Source of the DNA: DATDAW01 sp036525185
GTDB lineage: Bacteria > Verrucomicrobiota > Verrucomicrobiia > Chthoniobacterales > DASVRZ01
Assembly: GCA_036525185.1 (NCBI GenBank)
Contig: DATDAW010000054.1
Span: forward strand, 8,484 to 72,483
Direction of reading: 5' to 3'
DNA length: 64,000 bases
Below, piece by piece: positions 38,862 through 47,580 of the stretch. The notes under the pieces were generated by a model, which worked only from the letters and a program-made list of their open reading frames with translations, was not told the DNA's origin and did not search any database. Numbering within the stretch: the first letter of the stretch is position 1; the number at the start of each line of letters is the position of its first letter. A program made the position numbers and the translations under genes.

Positions 38862-38873
38862 AATCGCCATGAT
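38845..38873 (+). promoter_or_regulatory. Proposed sigma-70 promoter of fruABK
   Basis: TTGACG at 38845-38850 is followed after exactly 17 bases by CATGAT at 38868-38873, 35 bp ahead of the fruA ATG. The -35 matches five of six consensus bases, the -10 four of six. The -35 and spacer overlap the CGAAAAGCTTTCG palindrome, which would let the divergent repressor block polymerase. Confidence 0.5.
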
Positions 38874-38908
38874 GCGTCATCAAACAAACCGGAACCCAAA
38901 TTCCCTCC

Positions 38909-40750
38909 ATGAATAAAATCGTCGCTATCGCTGCGTGTCCTCAAAGTGTCGCCCATGAGAAAATGGCGGCCGAAGCTCTAAAATCCCTGGCATCCCGTCT
39001 AGGTGTCAGCATGAAAATCGAATCGCCGGGCCGAGGTGATAACGGATTGTCCGCGGCTGATATTGCCGAGGCTGACGCGGTGCTGGTGGCCTCGGATTCG
39101 CCGGTGCAAACGGCGAGATTTGCCGGTAAGCCAGTTTTCCAAACGCGAATTGGGGAAGTCATTTCGAAAACTTCCGAAGTACTCGATTCGGTCATCGGTC
39201 TGATTTCGAAAGATAAAGGAAGCGGGACGATCGCGGTGCCCGTAACGGCGCCGGCACCTGCGGCCGTGAAACCGGCGCCGGTGGCGGCTAACAACATTGT
39301 TGAGGCCCCGGAGGCGGCGCCCGTCGCGAAAAAGAAAATCGTGTCGATCACGTCGTGTCCGACAGGCATCGCCCACACCTTCATGGCTGCAAAGGCGTTG
39401 CAGAACGCTGCAACGGCTCTCGGCCATGAGATTAAAGTTGAAACGCAGGGTTCAGTTGGCGCGAAAAACACGCTGACAGCTGAAGAAATTGCGGCTGCGG
39501 ACGCGGTGATCATTGCGGCTGACACGAATGTTGATCTCGCGCGTTTTGCCGGAAAGCGGCTGTATACCACGTCGACCAAAGCGGCTCTGCACAACGGGAA
39601 AAAAGTCATCGAAGAAGGCCTTAGTCAGCCTCTTCCTACCGGCGGCGGAGCATCGGGGCCGGGTCTTGCCGAGAGCGTTGAGCAGGCAAAAGCAGCTCGG
39701 GCGAAGGCTCGCACCGGTGCTTACAAGCACTTGATGACTGGGGTCTCGCATATGCTTCCGATCGTCGTTGCAGGCGGTCTGGCAATTGCCCTCGCGTTCG
39801 CGATTGGCGGAATTTATGCGGGTGATCAAAAAGGAACGCTCGCGTGGGGACTTAGCCAGATTGGCGGGGCAACCGCGTTTCATTTGTTCGTCGCCGTTTT
39901 TTCAGGATTTATTGCATTTTCCATCGCCGACCGACCGGGTCTGGCGCCGGGGTTGATCGGGGGTTATCTTGCCCAGAACCTCGGCGCCGGATTCCTGGGA
40001 GGCATCGCTTCCGGGTTCCTGGCGGGTTATTTCACCAAGTTTCTCAACGACAAAATCCGTCTTCCCGACACGCTTCAGGGATTGAAGCCGGTATTAATCC
40101 TGCCGTTTTTGTCGTCGATCGTGATCGGGTTGTTGATGATTTTCGTCATTGCGCCGCCGGTTCAAGCAATCTTGAACGCGATGACTACCTGGTTGAACGC
40201 CATGCAAGGGGCGAACGCGATCCTGCTGGGTGTGATCCTTGGCACGATGATGGCCTTCGATATGGGCGGCCCCATCAATAAAGCCGCCTACACGTTCGCG
40301 GTCGGTTTGCTGGCGAGCAAAGTTTACGCACCGATGGCAGCGGTCATGGCCGCGGGAATGACGCCTCCGCTAGGATTGGCTTTGGCTTCCTGGCTGTTCA
40401 AGAAGCGCTTTGAAGAAGAAGAGCGCAAGGCTGGCGGCCCGGCATTTGTTCTGGGGCTGTGCTTTATCACGGAAGGCGCGATCCCGTTTGCGGCCAAGGA
40501 CCCGCTGCGTGTGATTCCGGCGCTCATCGCAGGGTCTGCGGTTGCAGGCGCGATCTCGATGGTCTCTGGGGTGACTTTGCTGGTGCCGCATGGTGGTATT
40601 TTCGCAGCGCTTATTCCTGGTGCGGTAACGCCCGTGATTCCTTATGTCGTTGCGATTATCGCCGGTTCGATTGTTACGACTGTGGCGTTGTTCTTTGTCA
40701 AAAAACCGCTTACAGCTCCTACTCCCATCGCCGCTGAAGCCCACGCCTGA
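38909..40750 (+). CDS. fruA: PTS fructose transporter subunit IIBC
   Basis: FruA imports fructose and phosphorylates it to fructose-1-phosphate. The 613 residues show two IIB domains: a degenerate B' at about 1-100 (IAACPQSVAHEKMAAEALK) and a functional IIB at about 145-240 (ITSCPTGIAHTFMAAKALQ, with the phospho-Cys). A linker rich in Ala/Pro separates them. The IIC membrane domain (about 270-600) has GGLAIALAFAIGGIYAG, GGPINKAAYTFAVG and FITEGAIPFAAKDP, all typical of fructose IIC. In E. coli the arrangement is likewise B'BC. fruB starts 8 bp after the stop. Probably derepressed by fructose-1-phosphate. Confidence 0.95.
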   Translation: MNKIVAIAACPQSVAHEKMAAEALKSLASRLGVSMKIESPGRGDNGLSAADIAEADAVLVASDSPVQTARFAGKPVFQTRIGEVISKTSEVLDSVIGLISKDKGSGTIAVPVTAPAPAAVKPAPVAANNIVEAPEAAPVAKKKIVSITSCPTGIAHTFMAAKALQNAATALGHEIKVETQGSVGAKNTLTAEEIAAADAVIIAADTNVDLARFAGKRLYTTSTKAALHNGKKVIEEGLSQPLPTGGGASGPGLAESVEQAKAARAKARTGAYKHLMTGVSHMLPIVVAGGLAIALAFAIGGIYAGDQKGTLAWGLSQIGGATAFHLFVAVFSGFIAFSIADRPGLAPGLIGGYLAQNLGAGFLGGIASGFLAGYFTKFLNDKIRLPDTLQGLKPVLILPFLSSIVIGLLMIFVIAPPVQAILNAMTTWLNAMQGANAILLGVILGTMMAFDMGGPINKAAYTFAVGLLASKVYAPMAAVMAAGMTPPLGLALASWLFKKRFEEEERKAGGPAFVLGLCFITEGAIPFAAKDPLRVIPALIAGSAVAGAISMVSGVTLLVPHGGIFAALIPGAVTPVIPYVVAIIAGSIVTTVALFFVKKPLTAPTPIAAEAHA

Positions 40751-40758
40751 TTCTTCTC

Positions 40759-43248
40759 ATGACCACCACCGATTCTCCGGCTCTCCAGCTTCAATCCGGT
40801 GACATCCGGTTGCGCGCATCGGCTCGCAACAAGGAAGACGCCATCGTGAAAGTCGCGGAAGTTCTCGCGCAAAACGGCTGCATTCATCCCGATTATGCCA
40901 ACAGTATGTTGGCTCGGGAGCGTCAGGCGAATACGTTTCTCGGCAACGGCATCGCGATTCCCCACGGCAAGCCGGAAAATCGCGACCTCATTTTGCGGAC
41001 GGGTGTTGCCGTTCTGCAGCTGACGGAAGCGGTCGAATGGAATCCCGGACAAGACGTCCGGGTGGTTGTAGGGATAGCCGCCAAATCCGATGAACATCTA
41101 AGCATCCTGGCTGCGTTGACGGATGTCCTCGACGACCCGGCAAGGGCTGAACACCTCGCCCAAACGGAAGACCCTGAGGACATCATTGCGGCATTGCAGG
41201 GCGGCGGGCAGGCCGCGGCCTCTGTTCCGGTTGAAACCGATGCGAACGCCTTGACGGCCGAAGTGGTTGTCGTTGGGATACACGGTTTGCACGCCCGTCC
41301 GGCTTCGGTCCTTGCGGAAGTTGCAGGTCGCTTTGAATCGGATCAGCGCATTCATTACAAAGGGAAAAGGGCAAATGCAAAGGCCATGGCGTCCATTCTC
41401 AAACTTGGCGCGGGCCCTGAAGCAAACGTTCTCCTGGAAGTGATTGGACCCGATGCCGCTGAGGCTCTTGCGGCTTTAGAGGAGGCCATAGCCAGCGGTC
41501 TGGGGGATGGTGAAGAGCCGGAGCCGGCGCCGGCGAAAACGGTCCGCGCGTGGACGCCCGTCTCAGAACTGGGATCCATCGGCGGCGTTACTGCGTGTCC
41601 TGGTCTGGCTCTGGGCCCTGTCTTTCGCCTTGCCGGAGCGGACATTGTTGTCCAGGACACACCCGGCGAACCGGCATCGGAGGAAACGGCTTTTACGAAC
41701 GCGATCGCTGCGGCTTCGCGTCAGCTCGACGAATTGTATCAGACGTTCTCGGCGCGGGCCGGAAAAGCCGATGCTGCCATTTTCCGGGCGCATTTAGCCC
41801 TGGTACAGGACACAGAGGCGCGTGACGAGGTTTGCGCGCTCACGGACGCCGGGCACAGCGCAGCTTGGGCTTGGCAGGAAACAGTCAAGAAACGAGTTGC
41901 CGAGTTTGCCGAAATCGAAGACGAACGTCTGGCCGCCCGTGCTGCCGACTGGCATGATGTGGGGCAACGCGTGCTGCGCATCCTTACGGGACGCGATGAG
42001 GCAACCATTAACTTGCCGGACGACCCGGTGATTCTGCTGGCTGAAGATTTGGCGCCATCTGAAACGGCGCGCCTGGATCCAGCACGCATTTTGGGCGTGT
42101 GCACCGCGTTGGGCGGGCCGACATCGCACACAGCGATTTTGGCGCGCTCGCTCGACATTCCGGCGTTGGTTGGAATGGGGCAAGGGCTTGCTGATTTGAA
42201 GAACGGGGCCGTCACGATTCTGGATGCCACCTCCGGTCATCTCTATCTCGAACCTGCCGAGGCTGACATCGAGTCCGCAAAAAGCTTCCAGGACGAACTC
42301 CGCGCTTTGCGTGAAGAGGAACAGGATACGCGTTTTCAACCGGCAGTTTTGACGGATGGCTATCGCGTTGAAGTCGTCGCAAATATCGGAAAGCCCGAGG
42401 ACGCGGCCGCTGCGGTCGAGACGGGTGCGGAAGGTGTCGGATTGATGCGCACCGAATTTTTGTTCCTTGGCCGTGCCTCTGCACCGGACGAGGAGGAACA
42501 GTTTGAGGCGTATTCAACGATGATCAAAGCATTGCGCGGGTTGCCGCTCATCATCCGCACGCTCGACATCGGTGGCGACAAAGGCGTGCCTTACATTGCG
42601 GTGCCGAAGGAGGATAATCCGTTTCTCGGCGTGCGCGGTATCCGTCTTTGCCTGGCGCAACCAGAGATCTTTCTACCGCAATTGCGGGCTATTTATCGGG
42701 CGACAGTGTTCGGACCGGTAAAAATCATGTTCCCGATGATTGCTACACTGGAAGATCTGCGAGCTGCCAAGGAACTGGCCGAGCGGGTTCGACGCGAAAT
42801 CGATGTTCCGCCGATCGAGATCGGTATCATGGTCGAAATTCCGTCCGCCGTTTTGATGGCTGAAGAACTGGCTAAAGAGGCGGATTTCTTCTCCATCGGA
42901 ACGAACGATCTCACGCAATACGCTCTCGCAATGGATCGCCTTCATGCCTCACTCGGGAAGTATGTGGACGGTCTGCACCCCGCTGTTCTCCGCCTCATTT
43001 CGCAGACGGTTCGAGCGGCGAAATCCAACGGAAAATGGGTGGGCGTCTGTGGAGGTATCGCGGGCGAACCGCTTGGTGCAGCCATTTTGACCGGGCTCGG
43101 CGTGAAGGAACTCAGCATGAGTTTGCCGGCGGTCGCAGGCGTTAAAGCTGCATTGCGTCGTCTTTCGCTGTCTCAAGCCGATGCGCTTGCCAAATCTGCC
43201 CTCGCCGCTTCAACGGCTAACGAAGTCCGTCAGCTGACCCTGCCATGA
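40759..43248 (+). CDS. fruB: Fructose multiphosphoryl transfer protein: IIA-HPr-Enzyme I fusion
   Basis: Three PTS modules in one 829-residue chain. IIA(fru) at about 1-145 contains GIAIPHGKPENRD with the phospho-His. HPr at about 155-245 has GIHGLHARPASVLAEV with the phospho-His of the HARPA motif. Enzyme I at about 265-820 has GGPTSHTAILARSLDIPALVG (phospho-His) and the PEP-binding barrel (GVGLMRTEFLFLGR, CGGIAGEPLGA). The protein can therefore relay phosphate from PEP to FruA without separate PtsI/PtsH, making the three-gene operon self-sufficient. It is like the FruB-type multiphosphoryl proteins of some proteobacteria (FPr with EI, e.g. Rhodobacter/Xanthomonas). Confidence 0.95.
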   Translation: MTTTDSPALQLQSGDIRLRASARNKEDAIVKVAEVLAQNGCIHPDYANSMLARERQANTFLGNGIAIPHGKPENRDLILRTGVAVLQLTEAVEWNPGQDVRVVVGIAAKSDEHLSILAALTDVLDDPARAEHLAQTEDPEDIIAALQGGGQAAASVPVETDANALTAEVVVVGIHGLHARPASVLAEVAGRFESDQRIHYKGKRANAKAMASILKLGAGPEANVLLEVIGPDAAEALAALEEAIASGLGDGEEPEPAPAKTVRAWTPVSELGSIGGVTACPGLALGPVFRLAGADIVVQDTPGEPASEETAFTNAIAAASRQLDELYQTFSARAGKADAAIFRAHLALVQDTEARDEVCALTDAGHSAAWAWQETVKKRVAEFAEIEDERLAARAADWHDVGQRVLRILTGRDEATINLPDDPVILLAEDLAPSETARLDPARILGVCTALGGPTSHTAILARSLDIPALVGMGQGLADLKNGAVTILDATSGHLYLEPAEADIESAKSFQDELRALREEEQDTRFQPAVLTDGYRVEVVANIGKPEDAAAAVETGAEGVGLMRTEFLFLGRASAPDEEEQFEAYSTMIKALRGLPLIIRTLDIGGDKGVPYIAVPKEDNPFLGVRGIRLCLAQPEIFLPQLRAIYRATVFGPVKIMFPMIATLEDLRAAKELAERVRREIDVPPIEIGIMVEIPSAVLMAEELAKEADFFSIGTNDLTQYALAMDRLHASLGKYVDGLHPAVLRLISQTVRAAKSNGKWVGVCGGIAGEPLGAAILTGLGVKELSMSLPAVAGVKAALRRLSLSQADALAKSALAASTANEVRQLTLP

Positions 43249-44171
43249 AAACTGGAAATTACCACGCAGTTACGATTACATTAAACGCGGCGATCGATCA
43301 GACGCTGACGATCCCAGAGTTTACTCCTGGAGCCGTGAATCGGGTTAAATCGTCGTCCTCCGAACCCGGAGGCAAAGGTGTCAATGTGGCGTCCGCTCTC
43401 GCCGATTATGGTTTGAAAGTGGCCGTTACAGGTTTTCTGGGAGCCGAAAATGCCGCGCCTTTCGAGGCGTTGTTCAAACAGAAGAAGATTGCAAACTATT
43501 TTGTTCGAATCCCCGGCCTGACACGGATCGGCGTTAAGATCGCGGATCCGGTTCGGAACGAAACGACAGACATCAATTTCCCGGGCCTGGCCCCGGCGCC
43601 GGAAGACCTAAAGACCTTTTCCGCGCTGCTCAAAGTCTTGGAAGCGGATTGGTTTATCCTTTCCGGAAGCCTTCCTCCTGAGGTGGACAAAGGGTTTTAC
43701 CGCGACTTGATCAATCAACTGAAGGCCTCCGGGAGGAAAGTTCTACTCGATGCCAGCGGCGAACCGTTAGCGACCGCCGTGACTGCCGTGCCCGCCATTA
43801 TCAAGCCCAATATTGTGGAACTCGAAGAGCTTGTTGGGCGCAGCCTTCCCGAAATCAAGGACGTAGTCGCGGCAGCACGCCAGCTTGTCAGCACGGGGAT
43901 CGCCCTCGTGGCGGTATCCATGGGTGAACGCGGCGCGTGTTTTGTCACCGCGGCTGAAGCCCTCCTGGCTGTCCCGCCTAAAGTTAAAATATTGAGCACG
44001 GTCGGAGCTGGTGATGCCATGGTAGCCGGGATTGTTTTTGCCCAGTTGCGCGAATTGCCGCTCGCTGAAACGGCCCAGCTTGCCACGGCCTCGTCACTCG
44101 CCGTCTTGACCAGAGGGGGGCCGGAAAGTGTCCCCGATTTTATTGCTCAAACGGCGATCTCGACACTGTGA
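43245..44171 (+). CDS. fruK: 1-phosphofructokinase
   Basis: FruK phosphorylates fructose-1-phosphate to fructose-1,6-bisphosphate. The 308-residue PfkB-family kinase has the first ribokinase signature (PGGKGVNVASALADYG), and the second around the catalytic base, STVGAGDAMVAGIVF. TLNAAIDQT near the N-terminus is the LacC/FruK substrate motif. Its ATG overlaps the fruB stop by four bases, indicating translational coupling. It is the last gene of fruABK. Its 3' end overlaps by 25 bp the convergent DUF5069 gene. Confidence 0.95.
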   Translation: MKTGNYHAVTITLNAAIDQTLTIPEFTPGAVNRVKSSSSEPGGKGVNVASALADYGLKVAVTGFLGAENAAPFEALFKQKKIANYFVRIPGLTRIGVKIADPVRNETTDINFPGLAPAPEDLKTFSALLKVLEADWFILSGSLPPEVDKGFYRDLINQLKASGRKVLLDASGEPLATAVTAVPAIIKPNIVELEELVGRSLPEIKDVVAAARQLVSTGIALVAVSMGERGACFVTAAEALLAVPPKVKILSTVGAGDAMVAGIVFAQLRELPLAETAQLATASSLAVLTRGGPESVPDFIAQTAISTL

Positions 44172-44632
44172 CGTTGGTACAATGCCTTGCCAAACGGGCG
44201 TCTCACATACGCACATGGTGACGTCCGTTCATCTGCCTCGATCGCTTCGAAAACGGATGTAATCGTATCCGGATTCAAGTGCTTGTAGCTGGTCGCAAGC
44301 GCGATTGGAAAGCGCTCCGCCAAAGGGAAACCGGGACGCCCCAGATTGTGAGCGAGTTGATTCCAATCACCGATTCGGCCGGGAGTCGTGACCGGCAACG
44401 TGCGGAACCACGCGGCAATTTCCGGGTCCGACAAGCGTGACGCGGACATAATGGTTGCCCGATCGATCTCGAAGAATTTCAAGAACAGACTATCCACTCC
44501 TGTCGGGTGACAAAAGCGGTCTGCGTATTCGGACGGAAGCTGGCCGTTTTGTAATTGCCTGGCTTTGGCTGCTATCCGAGGCAGCCACATGCAGCCTGCC
44601 AGTTTTTCGCGCGGGGAAGGTAGAGAACTCAT
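44147..44632 (-). CDS. DUF5069 domain-containing protein (161 aa)
   Basis: The ATG at 44630-44632 begins MSSLPSPREKLAGCMWLPRI, the characteristic N-terminus of DUF5069 proteins (SPRxKLxGxxWLPRxxDKAR). FLKFFEID and WLRT-like WFRTLP continue the family pattern. Function is unknown. The frame is open upstream to 44989, but that part only mirrors the ychF gene. The 3' end runs 25 bp into fruK on the opposite strand, an unusual convergent overlap. Length is normal for the family (about 150). Confidence 0.8.
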   Translation of the reverse strand: MSSLPSPREKLAGCMWLPRIAAKARQLQNGQLPSEYADRFCHPTGVDSLFLKFFEIDRATIMSASRLSDPEIAAWFRTLPVTTPGRIGDWNQLAHNLGRPGFPLAERFPIALATSYKHLNPDTITSVFEAIEADERTSPCAYVRRPFGKALYQRHSVEIAV

Positions 44633-44678
44633 ATTCGTTATATTTGGTGTTACGGGATCGGTTTTCACGGTTAGAGGT

Positions 44679-45809
44679 TTAGACGTTGAAGCGGAACTCC
44701 ATGACGTCGCCGTCATGAACGACGTATTCCTTGCCTTCGATGCGCAGTTTTCCTGCTTCGCGAGCTTTGCCAAACGAGCCGTAGTGCACAAGGTCATCGT
44801 AGGCGACGGTTTCGGCGGCGATAAAACCGCGCTCGAAATCGGAATGGATGACACCGGCTGCAGCGGGGGCTTTGTCGCCGGCACGAATGGTCCAGGCCCG
44901 GGTTTCTTTTTCGCCAGTCGTAAGATAGGTGCGGAGGCCGAGCAAATGATAGACGGCCCGGATGAGTGAACCGACACCGCTGCTGTCAACGCCGAGATCC
45001 TTCAAATACTCTGCGGCTTCGGCGGGTTCGAGGTCAACCAGTTCGCTTTCGATCTGCGCACTGATGATGACCGCTTCGGTGCCAAGATGCGTGCCGACGT
45101 ATTGTTGAACCTGCCGAACATAGGAGGCTGCCGGTGAATCCGTTCCTGCAAGATCAGCGGAAAGTTCGGGCAGATCGCTCTCGGCGACGTTGCAGGCGAA
45201 AAGCGTGGGCTTCCCGCTCAGTAGAAAGAAATCGTGCAGGATTTTTTTTTCGTCGGCGCTGGCTTCGAGTGTCGTGGCTGGTTTTCCGGCATCGAGGTGT
45301 GGCAGGAGACGTTCGATGAGTGCGAGTTCGGCTTTGGCGGCTTTGTCACCGGTGCGGACCTGTTTTTGAAGACGTTCGGCCCTTTTCTGCAAAGCGGCGA
45401 TATCAGCGAGAATGAGTTCCGTATTGATGACTTCGATGTCGCGCACGGGATCGACCGAACCGCTTACATGATGGATGTCGCTGTCTTCAAAACAACGGAC
45501 GACCTGCACGATGGCATCGACTTCGCGGATATGACTCAAGAATTGGTTTCCCAGTCCTTCGCCCTGGCTGGCGCCGCGGACGAGCCCGGCAATATCAACG
45601 AATTCGATGGCGGCCGGGATGACTTTTTGCGATCCGCTGATCTTTGATAGAACCTCCAGGCGTGGATCAGGCACGGTGACGATGCCGACGTTCGGGTCGA
45701 TGGTGCAAAAGGGATAGTTGGCCGCCTGCGCCTTGCGAGTGCGGGTGACGGCATTGAAAAGCGTGGATTTGCCGACATTGGGAAGGCCGACGATGCCTGC
45801 GGATAGCAT
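44679..45809 (-). CDS. ychF: Redox-responsive ATPase YchF (Obg-like)
   Basis: This is a universally conserved P-loop ATPase of the Obg family that binds ribosomes and dampens the oxidative stress response. The 376-residue chain has G1 GLPNVGKSTLFNAV, the switch region ANYPFCTIDPNVGIV, G3 DIAGLVRGASQGEGLG, then a coiled-coil insertion (about 130-200, with two-helix pattern) and a C-terminal TGS domain (TWTIRAG-like AWTIRAGDKAPAAAGVIH as TIRAGDKAPAAAGVIHSDF in part). The altered NKxD/NxxE motif of YchF (ATP instead of GTP) is present as CNVAESDL. The start at 45807-45809 reads MLSAGIVGLPNVG. Confidence 0.96.
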   Translation of the reverse strand: MLSAGIVGLPNVGKSTLFNAVTRTRKAQAANYPFCTIDPNVGIVTVPDPRLEVLSKISGSQKVIPAAIEFVDIAGLVRGASQGEGLGNQFLSHIREVDAIVQVVRCFEDSDIHHVSGSVDPVRDIEVINTELILADIAALQKRAERLQKQVRTGDKAAKAELALIERLLPHLDAGKPATTLEASADEKKILHDFFLLSGKPTLFACNVAESDLPELSADLAGTDSPAASYVRQVQQYVGTHLGTEAVIISAQIESELVDLEPAEAAEYLKDLGVDSSGVGSLIRAVYHLLGLRTYLTTGEKETRAWTIRAGDKAPAAAGVIHSDFERGFIAAETVAYDDLVHYGSFGKAREAGKLRIEGKEYVVHDGDVMEFRFNV

Positions 45810-46018
45810 GGGTTGATTCTTAAGTGGGTGGGTTTTGCCGATTCGGGCTCGAAGGAAGTTGGATCAGCCACTTCGCTTTGCCCGGTTGTAAATTTCATGA
45901 GGGGCGCCCAACTTCGCTTTCGCGTTTCAAACCGCAATCTGAAATTGTAGAATCTCGTCGCTGAAATCTCCTTGTTTTCGCTGGCAAAACGCATCCACGG
46001 CGGCTTTAGTTTCTAAAA

Positions 46019-46723
46019 ATGCTTCAAGCGATCGAACAGTTACTGATTCTGCAGGACAGGGATCAGAAGATCCGCGGGCTGAAAGTGGAATCGCAGCGGG
46101 CACCGGAGGACAAGAAGCGGATTGCCGATGATCTGGCCAAGGCGACAGCGGCGTTTGAAAAGGCGCGACAGACGTTGCGGGAGTTGGAAGTGCGCAAGCA
46201 AAAGCTGGAACTCGACGCGCAGGCGAAGCGGGATTCCATCGCGAAATTCAAGACGCAGCAATTTCAGACGCGCAAGAACGAGGAGTTTCAAGCGTTCGGG
46301 CACGAGATAGCGCGTTATGAACGCGACGTCGTGCTCATCGAGGATCAGGAAATCGAAATCATGGAGGAATCGGAGATCCTGAAAGCCGGGCTGATTGCTC
46401 AAGAGCAGGAATTCGCTGCGGCCAGACAGCTGGCTGCCAGCAGAACCCAGGCGCTTGAGGAGAGAATTGCGACGATCAAACAGCGCCTGGCCGATTTGGA
46501 GGCGGATCGAGCCGCACTCGCGGCGCCGATTGAAGAGGATTTGATGTACCGATACACACGACTTTTCGACAAGAAAAATGGCCATGCTGTCGTGGCCCTC
46601 GAGCACGAAGTCTGCATGGGTTGCCATATGAAAGTGACGCCGCAAACGGTTCATGCCGTGAAAGGGGGCCGCGAACTGACTTCATGTGAACATTGCGGCC
46701 GGATGTTGTATTACGGGGAGTGA
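46019..46723 (+). CDS. Coiled-coil protein with C4 zinc ribbon (CT398-like)
   Basis: The 234-residue protein is mostly a long antiparallel coiled coil (about residues 5-175, rich in Gln, Glu, Lys, Arg). It ends with a zinc ribbon: VCMGCHMKVTPQTV and ELTSCEHCGRMLY, giving CxxC plus CxxC at residues about 200-230. This architecture matches the C4-type zinc-ribbon proteins of the YbgI/CT398-group (CT398 of Chlamydia), thought to bind flagellar/type III ATPase-related or RNA partners; the role is not settled. It is alone on its strand and followed 110 bp later by a ferredoxin gene. Confidence 0.88.
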   Translation: MLQAIEQLLILQDRDQKIRGLKVESQRAPEDKKRIADDLAKATAAFEKARQTLRELEVRKQKLELDAQAKRDSIAKFKTQQFQTRKNEEFQAFGHEIARYERDVVLIEDQEIEIMEESEILKAGLIAQEQEFAAARQLAASRTQALEERIATIKQRLADLEADRAALAAPIEEDLMYRYTRLFDKKNGHAVVALEHEVCMGCHMKVTPQTVHAVKGGRELTSCEHCGRMLYYGE

Positions 46724-46832
46724 AATTTCCGCGGGCAGGCAATCGGCGCGACACGTGATTGCCTCAATAAATTGATTGCATTGACCCGGTGCCTTTTTAA
46801 GTTCCTTTGCCGCACTCTTTAACACCGATCTT

Positions 46833-47066
46833 ATGGCCGACCTCGCAAATAAATACGAAGACAACGTCGCTGGGAGATTCTACGTCGATGACCAGTGCAT
46901 TGACTGCGATCTTTGTCGCGAAACTGCTCCTGCGAATTTTGGCCGCAACGATGACGGCGGGCATTCATACGTTTATAAGCAACCCGAAAACGAGGAAGAA
47001 GAGGCGCTCTGCAAAGAAGCCATGGAAGGTTGTCCTGTAGAGGCAATCGGAAACGACGGCGAATAA
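46833..47066 (+). CDS. 4Fe-4S ferredoxin (77 aa, single cluster)
   Basis: A small acidic electron carrier with Cys22, Cys25 and Cys28 in CIDCDLC and Cys67 in EGCPVEAIG, the usual four ligands for one 4Fe-4S cluster; a further Cys60 could make a disulfide, as in Thermotoga-type or Desulfovibrio monocluster ferredoxins. The CP-VEAI end is typical. The start gives MADLANKYEDNVAGRFYVDD. An intrinsic terminator follows at 47091. The partner redox enzyme is not indicated by the neighbours. Confidence 0.9.
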   Translation: MADLANKYEDNVAGRFYVDDQCIDCDLCRETAPANFGRNDDGGHSYVYKQPENEEEEALCKEAMEGCPVEAIGNDGE

Positions 47067-47090
47067 TTTGAGCGTGAGATAATTTCGAGA

Positions 47091-47123
47091 AAGCCTTCAA
47101 TCCACACGGTTGAAGGCTTTTTT
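47091..47123 (+). terminator. Rho-independent terminator after the ferredoxin gene
   Basis: AAGCCTTCAA (47091-47100) and TTGAAGGCTT (47110-47119) make a perfect 10-bp stem with a 9-base loop, and the 3' arm runs directly into a run of T's (47118-47123). It lies 25 bp after the ferredoxin stop and 18 bp before the DUF721 gene. Confidence 0.9.
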
Positions 47124-47141
47124 GGTGCAGAATCGCGTGCC

Positions 47142-47495
47142 ATGAATCCCAAACTCCGCGACCAAATTATCGCTGAATGGCGTGGTTATGCCGAGTCCAG
47201 GCCCGATCGTTCAGTTCCTCTCAGTGCCGCGTTGCCGGCGCTGATGAAAAAACTCGGCCTCGCTGGCAGGCTGCATCAGGAGGAAATCGCAAGGGAATGG
47301 TCTGCGCTGGTGGGAGACTTTCTGGCGGCGCATTCCGTTCCTGACCGAATTCGCGAACGGGTGCTCATCGTTCGTGTGATCCAGCCTACCCTGCTATACG
47401 AACTGGATCGGCAATGGAAGCCTCAGATCCTGGCCAAATTGAAGGCGAAATACGGCGTGAAAGTCATCAAAGATATCCGTTTTCGGGCAGGGTAA
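47142..47495 (+). CDS. DUF721 (DciA-like) family protein (117 aa)
   Basis: The fold and sequence WSALVGDFLAAHSVPDRIRERVLIVRVIQPTLLYEL (given in parts WSALVGDFLAAHSVPDRI and VLIVRVIQPTLLYELDRQ) are the DUF721 domain, a KH-like fold. DciA, the replicative-helicase operator of bacteria lacking DnaC/DnaI, carries this domain at its N-terminus; other DUF721 proteins may be RNA-binding. Whether this one acts in helicase loading cannot be told from sequence alone, though a primase gene and no obvious dnaC homolog in the window are compatible. The gene stands between a terminator and the HAD-FolB gene. Confidence 0.85.
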   Translation: MNPKLRDQIIAEWRGYAESRPDRSVPLSAALPALMKKLGLAGRLHQEEIAREWSALVGDFLAAHSVPDRIRERVLIVRVIQPTLLYELDRQWKPQILAKLKAKYGVKVIKDIRFRAG

Positions 47496-47580
47496 AAAAA
47501 ACAAATACTGAAAAGGCAGCGGAGGTTTCTGATTTTCTTTATTTCCTTTGCGGGCTTCGGTTCGGCGGATTTTGTCGGTC

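Noticed and set aside
44633..44989. N-terminal extension of the DUF5069 frame
   Set aside because: It mirrors ychF; the family N-terminus is at 44632.
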